Origin: Claveliimonas acetigenes
Lineage (GTDB): Bacteria; Bacillota; Clostridia; Lachnospirales; Lachnospiraceae
DNA length: 64,000 nucleotides
NCBI RefSeq assembly: GCF_025567385.1
Contig: NZ_JAOQJU010000005.1
Span: forward strand, 102,291 to 166,290
Direction of reading: 5' to 3'
The position numbers were made by a program, and so were the translations under genes. Below, piece by piece: positions 16,743 through 26,205 of the stretch. Within the stretch, counting starts at the first letter, position 1. Each line of letters starts with the position of its first letter. The notes under the pieces were generated by a model that did no database searches, was not told the DNA's origin, and was given only the letters and a program-made list of their open reading frames with translations.

Positions 16743-16771
16743 TTGAAACATCGTATACGATGGAATAAAAT
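16743..16771 (+). promoter_or_regulatory. Promoter with a perfect 14-bp palindrome filling the spacer
   Basis: -35 TTGAAA (16743-16748), 17-bp spacer, -10 TAAAAT (16766-16771). The spacer contains the perfect palindrome CATCGTATACGATG (16749-16762). A repressor bound there would block RNA polymerase, so the downstream phosphatase gene is probably regulated. The regulator is not identifiable here. Confidence 0.7.
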
Positions 16772-16856
16772 ACGGATAGTTTCAAGGCCTGGAAGCTGAC
16801 ATTTATAGATAGGAAAATAATTGTGAAAAGAGCGTACAGACGCTCGGGAGGTTCAT

Positions 16857-18977
16857 GTGAAAAAAAGAAATCAAATCATAGCCTTATTATTAGCAGGGGC
16901 ATTGTGCTTCGGTTCTACAGGCAGCGTATCTGCAGCTCCGGCACCGGATGGGAAAACCAATGCAGAAGACACACCGGCGGCGGCAAACGGAGCATACGAA
17001 CAATGGCAGACAGAATGGGAAACCATAAAAGATGACTGGACACAGATGTCTCTTTCCATGGGCGAAGACGAGACGCAGATAAATTTCGGCTGGTATTCCA
17101 AAACCCAAGCACCTACTCTGACAGTTGACGGCAAATCGGTAGCCGTAACCGTTTCCGAAGGACCGACAGCAAAAGACGGCTCCGCATACTATGTCTGTAA
17201 GGCAACTGCCAAAGACCTTCTTCCGGGAGAGCACAGCTATCAGACAGATGGCGGCGAAGAAGTCGCTTTCACCGTACAGGATGCTTCTGACGGATTCAGT
17301 TTTATCTATGTAGGCGACCCGCAGATTGGCTCTTCCAATGAATTAAAGGGAGAGGATAGTGAAGAATTCTATGCGGCACAGTCTGCCTCTGTATGCAGCG
17401 ATGCATTCAACTGGAACGACACCTTAAACCAGGCTTTTGAGCGGGAATCAGACGCAAGCTTCGTCCTTTCTGCCGGAGACCAGATTCAGACCACAGCGAA
17501 GAAAGCGCCTAACAAGGATGCCACCAACAGCGAAATCGAATACGCCGGATACTTAAGCGCCGACAAATTAGAGTCTGTTCCCGTGGCAACCACAGTCGGC
17601 AACCATGACGCTGACAACCCTAACTACCTTTATCATTTCAACATTCCGAACTTAAGTGAACTGGGTTCCAATGATATTGTCGGCGGCGATTATTACTATA
17701 CATACGGCGACGCGTTATTTATCATGCTCAACACGCAGGACACCAACGTCACGGAGCACAAGCAGTTTATTGAAGAAGCTGTCAATGCGCATCCGGACAA
17801 GACCTGGCGGATTGTAACACTGCATCAGGATATCTACGGTTCTGCCGAGCACTCCAACGAACCGGAGATTACCAACTTAAGATATACCCTGGTTCCTTAT
17901 TTTGAGGAAAATGATATTGACGTGGTTCTGACCGGTCATGACCATGCGTATTCCCGTTCAGAGATCCTGCAGGGCGGACAGAAAACGGTAGAATATACCG
18001 ACGACGAATTTGACGAACAGCTGGATAAAGATATGGACGCAGGAGAAGATCCGGAGACTCGCTATGAAGCGCCGGGTAATATAAAGGATGACACTACTGA
18101 TGAGGCAGAACAGAAATATCTGAACTATCTTGACAGCGTAATGGACAAAGACGCCGTACAATCCGACAACGAAGAACTGGTTGTAAATCCGGAAGGTATC
18201 CTGTACATGACAGCAAGTTCTTCTTCCGGAAGCAAATATTATGACCTTGTCCCCAGAAAGCAGAGCTATATTGCTGAAAGATGGCAGGAAGACGTGCCGA
18301 CCTACTCCGTAATAAATGTCGACAGCAACACCTTCTCCATCGCCACTTACCGTACAGACAACGGTGAACAGATTGATAAGACCTTTACAATCGAAAAGGC
18401 GGACGCTTCTACCCTCCCTTATGAAGACGTCAGCGAAGATTCCTGGTTCTACAGTTATGCAAAATCCATGTATGAAAAAGGAATCATGACCGGTCTTACC
18501 AATACCCGGTTCGGCCCTGCCGAGACCCTGAAGCGTGCCCAGTTCGCCGTAACCTTATACCGCCTGGCAGGAACTCCTGCGGTAACCTACGAAGAGGCGT
18601 TCCCTGATGTTCCAAAAGACCAGTGGTACACCGACGCAATCATCTGGGCATACAAAAATGACGTCATCACCGGTTACACTGACAGCGGATTATTTGGAAC
18701 TGCCGATGAAATCACAAGAGAGCAGATGGTTACCATGATGTACCGCTATGCTAAGAAAAATGGAATCGGCACTTCCACTTCCGCTTCCCTGGACAGCTTC
18801 CCGGATGGACAATCCGTAACTGCCTATGCGCTTGACGCTATGAAATGGGCTGTTACAGAAAAAATCATTCAGGGCGATGGAACCACCGGATTGTTAAATG
18901 CATGGAATAGCATTAACCGTGCAGAGACTGCCGCAGTACTGGACCGTTATATCACGTACTCCGACGCTCTTAATTAA
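16857..18977 (+). CDS. SLH-anchored purple-acid-phosphatase-like metallophosphoesterase
   Basis: The 706-residue protein starts with GTG after GGGAGG and has a signal peptide (cut near SVSAAPA). A fibronectin-like N-terminal domain of purple acid phosphatases covers about residues 60-140. A calcineurin-type metallophosphoesterase follows (about 145-490) with the metal-binding motifs YVGDPQIG, LSAGDQIQT, TVGNHDAD, TLHQDIYG and LTGHDHAYSRSE. Three S-layer homology repeats finish it (about 520-705; WFYSYAKSMYEKGIMTG, WYTDAIIWAYKNDVITG, ALDAMKWAVTEKIIQG). SLH repeats bind pyruvylated cell-wall polymer, so the enzyme should be displayed on the surface and release phosphate from outside organic phosphates. 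The promoter's palindrome suggests control by a repressor. The YibE/F gene follows after 18 bases. Confidence 0.93.
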   Translation: MKKRNQIIALLLAGALCFGSTGSVSAAPAPDGKTNAEDTPAAANGAYEQWQTEWETIKDDWTQMSLSMGEDETQINFGWYSKTQAPTLTVDGKSVAVTVSEGPTAKDGSAYYVCKATAKDLLPGEHSYQTDGGEEVAFTVQDASDGFSFIYVGDPQIGSSNELKGEDSEEFYAAQSASVCSDAFNWNDTLNQAFERESDASFVLSAGDQIQTTAKKAPNKDATNSEIEYAGYLSADKLESVPVATTVGNHDADNPNYLYHFNIPNLSELGSNDIVGGDYYYTYGDALFIMLNTQDTNVTEHKQFIEEAVNAHPDKTWRIVTLHQDIYGSAEHSNEPEITNLRYTLVPYFEENDIDVVLTGHDHAYSRSEILQGGQKTVEYTDDEFDEQLDKDMDAGEDPETRYEAPGNIKDDTTDEAEQKYLNYLDSVMDKDAVQSDNEELVVNPEGILYMTASSSSGSKYYDLVPRKQSYIAERWQEDVPTYSVINVDSNTFSIATYRTDNGEQIDKTFTIEKADASTLPYEDVSEDSWFYSYAKSMYEKGIMTGLTNTRFGPAETLKRAQFAVTLYRLAGTPAVTYEEAFPDVPKDQWYTDAIIWAYKNDVITGYTDSGLFGTADEITREQMVTMMYRYAKKNGIGTSTSASLDSFPDGQSVTAYALDAMKWAVTEKIIQGDGTTGLLNAWNSINRAETAAVLDRYITYSDALN

Positions 18978-18995
18978 AAACCGAAAGGAAATGCT

Positions 18996-20111
18996 ATGTT
19001 AAAAACAAGAAAGAAAAGAGGAATCCTGTTGCTGCTGATTCTTGCAGCAGCAGGATTCCTGCTGTGGATTTATCAGTTAAACCAAATAGAAAGAGAACCG
19101 CTTATGGAAAACGAGGGTCGGGAATTTGTCAAGGCTCGCGTCCTCTCCGTCATAGAAGATAACGAAGAAGCCGGAACCTATATCGGCAATCAGACCGTCC
19201 TTTTGGAATTGCTGAGCGGCAGCCATAAAGGCGAAACCCTGGAAGCCCTCAGTTCCTCCAGCTATCTGTATGGCGCCCACTGCCGGGAAGGCATGAAAGT
19301 GACCGCCATCGTTTCAGAATCCCGGGGCGAATTAACAGCCTCCGTGTATAGTTTCTACCGGGAACCAATTGTCTACGGATTCGTCGCTTTCTTCCTGCTC
19401 CTGATATGGCTGCTTGGCGGGAAAAAAGGGTTATGCTCCATTGGAGGCCTTGCCTTCACTTTTTTCCTGATCCTTTACTTCTTCCTTCCATTCATCTACC
19501 GGGGATACTCTCCGGTATTGGGCGCTGTTCTCACTGTCGTCCTCACGACCATTGTTACCATGTTCCTCATTGCAGGATTTACGAAAAAGGCGCTGATTGC
19601 AATGCTGGGAACTATAACCGGGGTCATTGCGGCAGGTCTTCTTGCCTCCCTATTTGGCAGGCTCGCCCAGGTTACCGGATATAACGTATCCGATATTGAA
19701 AACCTGATCTACGTTCAGGAACAGACCGGAATCCGGATTGGCGAGCTTCTTTTCTCCGGAATCCTGATTGCCGCGCTGGGAGCTGTCATGGATGTCAGTA
19801 TGTCTATTGCATCCAGTCTCCAGGAAGTATTAGAGCAGAATCCTTCTCTTAACAGAAAAGAATTATTCCAATCCGGTATGCGGATCGGCAAAGATATGAT
19901 GGGAACCATGTCCAATACCCTAATTCTCGCCTTTACCGGCGGCTCCATCAACACACTGGTATTCCTCTATGCTTACGCTTATCAATACCAGCAGATCGTC
20001 AACATGTATGACATCGCTATCGAAATCATGCAGGGAATCGCCTCCAGCTGCGGGGTCATCCTGACCGTTCCGGTGTCCTCACTGCTCTGCGCGGTCATCT
20101 ATAAAAAGTAA
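18996..20111 (+). CDS. YibE/F family membrane protein
   Basis: The 371-residue protein has an N-terminal membrane anchor (about residues 10-26), an outside OB-like domain (about 40-120; ARVLSVIEDNEEAG and VTAIVSESRGEL), and seven to eight membrane segments with the family's TGFTKKALIAMLGT-like motif and GAVMDVSMSIASSLQE. YibE/F proteins have no proven function, though some lactococcal members were proposed to be exporters. It is co-transcribed with the surface phosphatase gene (18-base gap, AAAGGAAATGCT before the ATG). Confidence 0.88.
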   Translation: MLKTRKKRGILLLLILAAAGFLLWIYQLNQIEREPLMENEGREFVKARVLSVIEDNEEAGTYIGNQTVLLELLSGSHKGETLEALSSSSYLYGAHCREGMKVTAIVSESRGELTASVYSFYREPIVYGFVAFFLLLIWLLGGKKGLCSIGGLAFTFFLILYFFLPFIYRGYSPVLGAVLTVVLTTIVTMFLIAGFTKKALIAMLGTITGVIAAGLLASLFGRLAQVTGYNVSDIENLIYVQEQTGIRIGELLFSGILIAALGAVMDVSMSIASSLQEVLEQNPSLNRKELFQSGMRIGKDMMGTMSNTLILAFTGGSINTLVFLYAYAYQYQQIVNMYDIAIEIMQGIASSCGVILTVPVSSLLCAVIYKK

Positions 20112-20114
20112 AAC

Positions 20115-20152
20115 GGTGAAACCGGCACGACTTTCGCCGCGCCGGTTTCACC
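20115..20152. terminator. Bidirectional terminator between yibE/F and the large glycosidase gene
   Basis: GGTGAAACCGGC (20115-20126) pairs perfectly with GCCGGTTTCACC (20141-20152). The minus strand continues GTTTTACTTTTTAT, a good T-tract for the glycosidase gene. The core and loop are very like the hairpin at 1778-1807. Confidence 0.8.
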
Positions 20153-20168
20153 AGAACTCTTTCCTTCC

Positions 20169-23100
20169 CTATTCTCCATATGTTTCCATAAACCGCTTTA
20201 TAATAATCGCACATTCCGCACGACTGGCATTGCCCTGTGGATCGAGCCGGAAGGAACCGTCATCATTCGTCTTACCGGTAATAATTTTATTTCCTACCGC
20301 CCACTGCATCGCCTCTTTCGCAAATCCACTTACTCTACCGGCATCCGTGAATTCGCCAAAGTCTGTCTTCCCATTTGTGTCATATCCTTTGTAGCCTGCA
20401 TAGCGGTACATCATCACCGCCATCTGCTCGCGGTTAATCGGATCATTGGTTCCAAAGTAACCACTGTCGGTATATCCGGTAACCACCTTTGCATCAGCCG
20501 CCCAGAGAATGGCTGTGGTGTACCACTGTTTATCCGCTACATCCGGGAATCTTGCCGTATATGCCACATTCGGTTCTCCTTCTATCCTGTGAAGGATAAT
20601 CGCAAACTGTGCACGTACCAGGGTCTCATACGGGGCAAACTGTGTATCGGTTTTTCCCGTCATGGTTTTTTTAACATAATTGTAAGCTACTTCATTGTAG
20701 AACCAATCGCCTTCCTTTACGTCCACATATGGCAACTCCGGCGTCGGCGTTGGATCCGGGGTCGGGTCCGGGGTCGGGTCTGGTGTCGGGTCTGGTGTTG
20801 GATCTGGCTTTGCCTCTTCCTTCAGCTTCCCGGCTGCTTCCTGGAGCCTGTCTGCTGCCGCCTTCACATCTTCTTCTGTAAATCTGTCGCTTCCAAGGAT
20901 ATATTTTGCATTCTCAAGAGCACTTAAGAATTCGCTCCAATCTGCATCAGAGGTTCCTTTCTTCTCTGCATCCTGATACTTTTCTACAAGCGCCTGCAAT
21001 TCGCTCTTATCTACCTTCTCAGGTTCCTTTCCTTCCACTGTACTAAAGATATCGATATAGCTTACTACCGGTCCCCACACGGCGTCTGACGCATGTCCAA
21101 TCTGAATCTCCAGATTACCGTCGCTGTCAGCCACTGCCTTCGTCTTAATAATATAGGGACTGGAAGCGCTGTTGCTTGCCGTGAAATTCTCATATCCTGC
21201 CGCTGTCGTGCCATTCAGCACCAGCTTCATGGTTCGCGGATAACTTGCATTCGTCCAGCCGGACGGCACATAGAAGCCCATCTCCAAATCATAGGTTTTA
21301 TTTGCTTCCAGCCCGAACCGATATACAACACCTACATCCGACGTCGCCTGGTTCCTTGCATAACGGAAAGACTTTCCTCTGGGTGAGCTGTCTGTCGCAC
21401 CGTCATTCTCACACGGCCACGTCTTTGCACCGGTCAGCAGATCCGGATAATTGCCGTCTGCCTGGTACGTATCCACGACGCCCCACTTCTTCCCTGTCTT
21501 TGCATCCGCTCCGTAGAACTGATCTGTCACACTGTTGTTCGATCCAAACGTATCGCCCGAGCTTAAGGTTGTCGGATTCACGTCGCCGCAATTGACAGAA
21601 TACAAAAGCTCCGCCTCTTCTTCTGCTTCAAAAAAGCCTTTGACCGTAATATCCTCCTGCACGTTGGTAAGCACGTAAGCGCCGCCTGCCGGATTTAATT
21701 GCTCCAGAATATTCCTGCCGTTTACCGTCGCCTTTATCAGAGAAGCATTCTCTGCCGGGGTAAATGTCAGACGTACTGTTCCGCCTTTTTCTACCTTCGT
21801 CTTGTCTGCCGTAACGATGCCATCCTCAGAAGAAGCCGCCGTTATCTGGAAGGTATCCGTATCTTCAACGGCTGTATCTGCTGTCTTGGGATAAAATTCA
21901 AACTTATCAAAGTTCGGCGTATAGTTTGTAAGTACATTATATTTAATATTTGCCGGAATCTTAACGCCGCCCTGGTGGATACCGTTCGTAACAATCTTTG
22001 AATTGTCATTATAAATCTTAATCGTATTTTTACCAGCTTTCAGCTCTACAGGAATGACCTGTGAACGGAAGGTCTCATCACTGTATGTATTGCGGAAGAC
22101 TACCTTCTTTGCCTCGCCGCCATTTACAGAGAAGGATGCGTACCGCTCTGTCATCTGTGCATTATATGCATGCTCACCAAACAGCTCACCGCTTGACTGA
22201 TAAACTGCCATATTGTATGTGCCCGCTGACGGAACTTCTACCGTAATCGTAAGACTGTTCTTATCAACTGCCTCCCCAAGATCTACAAAACGTCCCCGTC
22301 CGTAAACTTCAAATTCCGGATCGTCCGGCTCAATTACTTCTACGCTGTTAGCTGCTTTGATACCTGCAACATAGCTTCCTGCTGAAGCAAACGTTGTAAC
22401 ATTTGTGTTATTTCCTACGGCTGCCTCTCCGGTAAAGCTTCCGCTCTCTGCTTCTACAACTGCAGTCGGCTCTACAACTGCCTGGGATACCTCTACATAA
22501 TCCAGACTGATTTCTTTGTCAGTATCAATGTCTATGATATTGATACCCTTCTGCATAAATACTGTCTGGTATGCATTTGCCCATTGATTATCTGTCTTTT
22601 TGAGAGAAACCGCCGCTGTCTTATGATTCAGATTTACCGTATCATTATCCTGATAAATATTTGCTGTTGCATTTTCTTTCGAAGCATAGCGAAGCTTCAA
22701 CGTATACATACCATTATCCGGTACGATTACATTTACCCTCAGACCACCGCCTTTTGTTACACTTGTCTTTTCCAGACCGGTTACATAGTCAATGCTTCCT
22801 TCACGTTCTGTTGTAAGAGCTGTCTTATTTCCTGCAAGTTCATTGAATTCTGAAAGTTCTGCTTCATAAACTTTATTAAATTCCGTATCAGTCTCTTCCG
22901 GTCCTTTGTAAGTAAGATAGATACAGTCAATATCTGCGGAACGGGTAACATCCACACCGACAATTCTTACTGTATGATTGCCTGCTGTCAAATACACATA
23001 GGTACTGTACATACCGCCCATTCCAAAACTAAGCGTAGTCGGAAGTACCATACGCTCTGTCTGTTTGCCGTCAATAATCAAATCCTGATAAGCAGTATAT

Positions 23101-24761
23101 GGTGTATTCTGAGTCGGATCGGCAGTATTACATCCATTTCCCGCTGTATATACCATGTCATATTTATAATATCCATTCTGTGGAACCGTAACCTGAATAT
23201 CCACGCCAGACTGTGCACTCTGCACCCAGCCCACTCTTCTTCTTCCGGACTGCGCGATATTTCCGGCTGCATCTGCAGGTGCCGCGCCACCGAATAAAGA
23301 ACCATTTTCTGCTTCATATTTTTCTTTCCATGTGGAGCTTAAGAAACCCGTTGGCTCATCATCTGTCGCTTTTGTCACTGTGATACGGTATCCGCTCATC
23401 TCCAGCATATCAGATACCGGTACTGTTACTTTACCACCTATGATTTCTACGGCGCCTTCTTTTACGATTCTCGGCTCTTCTGCCACACCATGAAAACCAG
23501 TGTAGTCTGTTGCCTCAATTTTGATATGTACCCTGTCTTCTCCCCGGAAGGTCTCTGAATCCTCAATGTTGTCCAGTACAATATTACCAGCTCCATTCAG
23601 CCCGCCGAATATAACACTGGCGCTCTTCTTATTATTATCAAGAGACGCTGCTCCATAAAAATCATGCTTTTCTGCATTAGATGTCTGAATCGGAAGGTAA
23701 TGTCCTGACATATCTCCGTACCATTTATACAGCCACCATGCGCCATTTCCTTCATTATTATCTGCTGCAATACCGTTCAGGTTATTAGACAGATGCCAGA
23801 ACGGCATACACCCGGATACATTAAATTCTTCAAAAAGGCCAATCCAACGAATCAGATCCCCGGGAGATGCACACTCATAATCCGCTGCATATTCGTTAAT
23901 TACGATCTCCCTTGGTTCTACGACTCCATATTTTTTCTCCAGACTTCTGTAATGATTGTACTCCTTTTCAAAGTTATCAAACTGCCTTGTACTAAGATCA
24001 TGCCATGTAACAACATCCGGCATACAGTCATGTTCCACACAGAACTTAACATAGGCATCCATGACACTCTCGTTATATCCGGCCAGGTTTAAGCCTGCAA
24101 ACCGCGGCTTACTCTTAACACCGTTATCTTTATATACTTTTACAACTGCCTGATACATATCCTCCCAGTACCAGTTCAGGCTGTCCCAGCCTGTGGACAC
24201 TGTACCGGTCTCCGGATCTGTATAAGTTCCTCCGATCCAGTAGTCAAATGGCTCATTATACAGAACATAGACAACCTTATCCTCAATTCCCTTATCAATA
24301 CATGCCTGCGCCTGCATCTTCAGAATCTCCAGATACTCCTGCGTCGTGCTGAACTCATAAAACCAGAGAGCATAATAATCCGGCACATAAATCTGGATGT
24401 CCTTGCCGCCTGCATTTAAAAACGATTCCGCAACATCCAGTGTATCTCCGTTGGGATGCTGCATCCCATAAGGTGCTTTCTGAACCGCTGTATGCGGTTT
24501 CAGGGGCGTCATCGTATTGGTTGTGGGCACTTCCGCATCGCCCTGCCCGTACAGCCACCCTGATGCACCGTGCTTTAACTCCCGCTGCTCTTCGGGCGCC
24601 ATGTCCACCGTCAGCGTCGGCAGACTGCTGTCTGCTTCCTGGAGTTCTATTACTTCATCCAGGCTATCTTTACTCTCCGGCGCGGCGCTGACTATGTTTG
24701 CCGGAATCATAGTCGCTGCCATTGCCATACTTAAGAGTAATGCTGCTATTCTCTTTTTCAT
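20169..24761 (-). CDS. Giant SLH-anchored multi-domain clan GH-A glycosidase-like protein
   Basis: The 1530-residue secreted protein has several modules. A signal peptide ends near VSAAPE. A TIM-barrel-like domain follows (about residues 60-420), with a probable acid/base E170 in LYNEPFDYW and a probable nucleophile E290 in IVINEYAAD, the usual clan GH-A pair. Three CBM6/CBM35-like beta-sandwiches (about 480-625, 635-765, 775-930) each begin with a YEAE or VEAE motif. Then come an Ig/bacterial-repeat module (about 960-1050), a malectin-like module (about 1055-1220), a FIVAR three-helix module (about 1228-1295), a DPTP repeat linker, and three SLH repeats to the end. It should sit on the cell surface and attack a complex glycan. 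No exact GH family could be assigned. It lies downstream of a YesMN-SBP cassette that may control it. Confidence 0.85.
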   Translation of the reverse strand: MKKRIAALLLSMAMAATMIPANIVSAAPESKDSLDEVIELQEADSSLPTLTVDMAPEEQRELKHGASGWLYGQGDAEVPTTNTMTPLKPHTAVQKAPYGMQHPNGDTLDVAESFLNAGGKDIQIYVPDYYALWFYEFSTTQEYLEILKMQAQACIDKGIEDKVVYVLYNEPFDYWIGGTYTDPETGTVSTGWDSLNWYWEDMYQAVVKVYKDNGVKSKPRFAGLNLAGYNESVMDAYVKFCVEHDCMPDVVTWHDLSTRQFDNFEKEYNHYRSLEKKYGVVEPREIVINEYAADYECASPGDLIRWIGLFEEFNVSGCMPFWHLSNNLNGIAADNNEGNGAWWLYKWYGDMSGHYLPIQTSNAEKHDFYGAASLDNNKKSASVIFGGLNGAGNIVLDNIEDSETFRGEDRVHIKIEATDYTGFHGVAEEPRIVKEGAVEIIGGKVTVPVSDMLEMSGYRITVTKATDDEPTGFLSSTWKEKYEAENGSLFGGAAPADAAGNIAQSGRRRVGWVQSAQSGVDIQVTVPQNGYYKYDMVYTAGNGCNTADPTQNTPYTAYQDLIIDGKQTERMVLPTTLSFGMGGMYSTYVYLTAGNHTVRIVGVDVTRSADIDCIYLTYKGPEETDTEFNKVYEAELSEFNELAGNKTALTTEREGSIDYVTGLEKTSVTKGGGLRVNVIVPDNGMYTLKLRYASKENATANIYQDNDTVNLNHKTAAVSLKKTDNQWANAYQTVFMQKGINIIDIDTDKEISLDYVEVSQAVVEPTAVVEAESGSFTGEAAVGNNTNVTTFASAGSYVAGIKAANSVEVIEPDDPEFEVYGRGRFVDLGEAVDKNSLTITVEVPSAGTYNMAVYQSSGELFGEHAYNAQMTERYASFSVNGGEAKKVVFRNTYSDETFRSQVIPVELKAGKNTIKIYNDNSKIVTNGIHQGGVKIPANIKYNVLTNYTPNFDKFEFYPKTADTAVEDTDTFQITAASSEDGIVTADKTKVEKGGTVRLTFTPAENASLIKATVNGRNILEQLNPAGGAYVLTNVQEDITVKGFFEAEEEAELLYSVNCGDVNPTTLSSGDTFGSNNSVTDQFYGADAKTGKKWGVVDTYQADGNYPDLLTGAKTWPCENDGATDSSPRGKSFRYARNQATSDVGVVYRFGLEANKTYDLEMGFYVPSGWTNASYPRTMKLVLNGTTAAGYENFTASNSASSPYIIKTKAVADSDGNLEIQIGHASDAVWGPVVSYIDIFSTVEGKEPEKVDKSELQALVEKYQDAEKKGTSDADWSEFLSALENAKYILGSDRFTEEDVKAAADRLQEAAGKLKEEAKPDPTPDPTPDPTPDPTPDPTPTPELPYVDVKEGDWFYNEVAYNYVKKTMTGKTDTQFAPYETLVRAQFAIILHRIEGEPNVAYTARFPDVADKQWYTTAILWAADAKVVTGYTDSGYFGTNDPINREQMAVMMYRYAGYKGYDTNGKTDFGEFTDAGRVSGFAKEAMQWAVGNKIITGKTNDDGSFRLDPQGNASRAECAIIIKRFMETYGE
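20750..20806 (-). repeat. Tandem 12-bp repeat encoding the DPTP linker
   Basis: About five degenerate copies of a 12-base unit encode repeated Asp-Pro-Thr-Pro. This Pro/Thr linker separates the FIVAR and SLH parts of the surface glycosidase. Repeat number may vary between strains by slippage. Confidence 0.75.
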
Positions 24762-24933
24762 CCATATTCCTCCTCTTAAAATATTTCGCTGTTTTCCTTC
24801 TGCAATAACCCAGCCGGTTCCCTTCGTCGGCTATTTATCACATATACAATTAAATTATAACAAAAAAAAGTCTAATAATAATAGGACATTTTGTACTTTT
24901 TTCTTGCACTTTTTTCAACATTTTATTCTCATA

Positions 24934-26205
24934 TCATTTTTCCTTTGTATATGCGCTGAATGCTCTATGCTCGTCCGCATATTGCAGCACCTCGTCCAGT
25001 GTCTTCTCTTTTTTCAGCCAGAGCAACTGCTGCGCTGCAAGCTCATTTTGAAAATTCCATATAAGCTGTGCGTTTCCCGTTGTAACATCAATGATTTCAC
25101 CACTTGCTTCATACCGGTCTATATCATCCTGTATCCTGCTTTCATGTATCGGAACAATTCCCTTTACTACCGAGGATGACTGTGTGAAATCCAGTATTTC
25201 CTGCGTCAGTTTTTCATCGTCCAGAAGCGCATAAAAAATCTCATCTATGAGCTCACTGTACTCTGTATCGGCGCTCTTCATAAATGTCATATTTGTTTCC
25301 CGGATCAACTGTGCATTTCCATTCTGGTTTGGAAATGGAAAGATACCAAAATCAATATTTTTTCCATATTGATTTGCAAACTGCATAGACCAGGAGCCCG
25401 TCATATACATCGCCGCCTCTCCTTGCGTAAATCGGCTGTCGCTTTCAAACTGATTGATCTGAAGCGCATCTTCCCATGTGTTTTCCAATATAAACTGATT
25501 ATTCAAATAACAATGCCTTACACTGTCATTTTGAAGAAACCCTTCACTGCCTTCCCGGAATTTATCGCCCCAGATGGCATCCTCCTTAAAAATATCATTC
25601 ATCATATACTGCATCGTCATGTTTGCCACCTTCCAGCTCTCCTGAAAGTGTGCTGCAAAGGGAACAATGCCCGCCTGCTTCAACGTATGAGTAATATCCT
25701 GCAGCTCTTCCATTGTCGACGGCGGAGCGAGCCCATATATTTCAAAAATATTTTTATTATAGATAACGCCCTGGTACCATGCATTATACGGCATCCCATA
25801 CATTTCTCCATCAACGGTTACAGAACCCAGCGCTTCTTCTACAATCTTCTCCCTGCATTTTGAAGAAATAGTTCCCAGGTTCCCTGTTTTCGCATAAACC
25901 TGTACATCCTGCGCTTTTCCGATCATAATATCCGGAATATCTCCTGCCGCGAACCTTCCTCTCATCTGAGATGCAAAACGATCTCCCCAGTCTACACACT
26001 CCCATTCCAGAATAACCCCGGGAAAATATTCCATCATCCATTCATCAATCATATCTTCTACCCCGGCATCCGATGTAGACTGCCCCGCCAGCACACTGAG
26101 TACAATCTGCTCTGGCTCCTCTTCGTCTTCTATATAAGAACGTGTACATCCCCCTTGAAGGAAAGCAATACACAAAACTATCAGATATATTAAAATCCGT
26201 TTCAC
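24934..26205 (-). CDS. Extracellular solute-binding lipoprotein (second permease-less one)
   Basis: This 423-residue lipoprotein has its lipid-anchored cysteine at C20 (FLQGGCTRS). The rest matches family 1 sugar-binding proteins of ABC importers (DIMIGKAQDVQVYAKTG, YGMPYNAWYQGVIYNK, GEAAMYMTGSWSMQF). The GTG at 26205 overlaps the regulator's stop as GTGA and is preceded by GGGAGGAG at 5 bases. Upstream in the same operon are a YesM kinase and a YesN regulator. No permease genes follow; instead the next minus-strand gene is the large surface glycosidase. It probably binds a sugar released by that enzyme, either as a sensor for the kinase or for a permease elsewhere. Confidence 0.9.
   Translation of the reverse strand: MKRILIYLIVLCIAFLQGGCTRSYIEDEEEPEQIVLSVLAGQSTSDAGVEDMIDEWMMEYFPGVILEWECVDWGDRFASQMRGRFAAGDIPDIMIGKAQDVQVYAKTGNLGTISSKCREKIVEEALGSVTVDGEMYGMPYNAWYQGVIYNKNIFEIYGLAPPSTMEELQDITHTLKQAGIVPFAAHFQESWKVANMTMQYMMNDIFKEDAIWGDKFREGSEGFLQNDSVRHCYLNNQFILENTWEDALQINQFESDSRFTQGEAAMYMTGSWSMQFANQYGKNIDFGIFPFPNQNGNAQLIRETNMTFMKSADTEYSELIDEIFYALLDDEKLTQEILDFTQSSSVVKGIVPIHESRIQDDIDRYEASGEIIDVTTGNAQLIWNFQNELAAQQLLWLKKEKTLDEVLQYADEHRAFSAYTKEK

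Noticed and set aside
20750..20806. Short regular repeats that might be a CRISPR array
   Set aside because: The 12-base units are in frame, contiguous without spacers, and encode the DPTP linker. No CRISPR array or cas gene was seen anywhere in the window.
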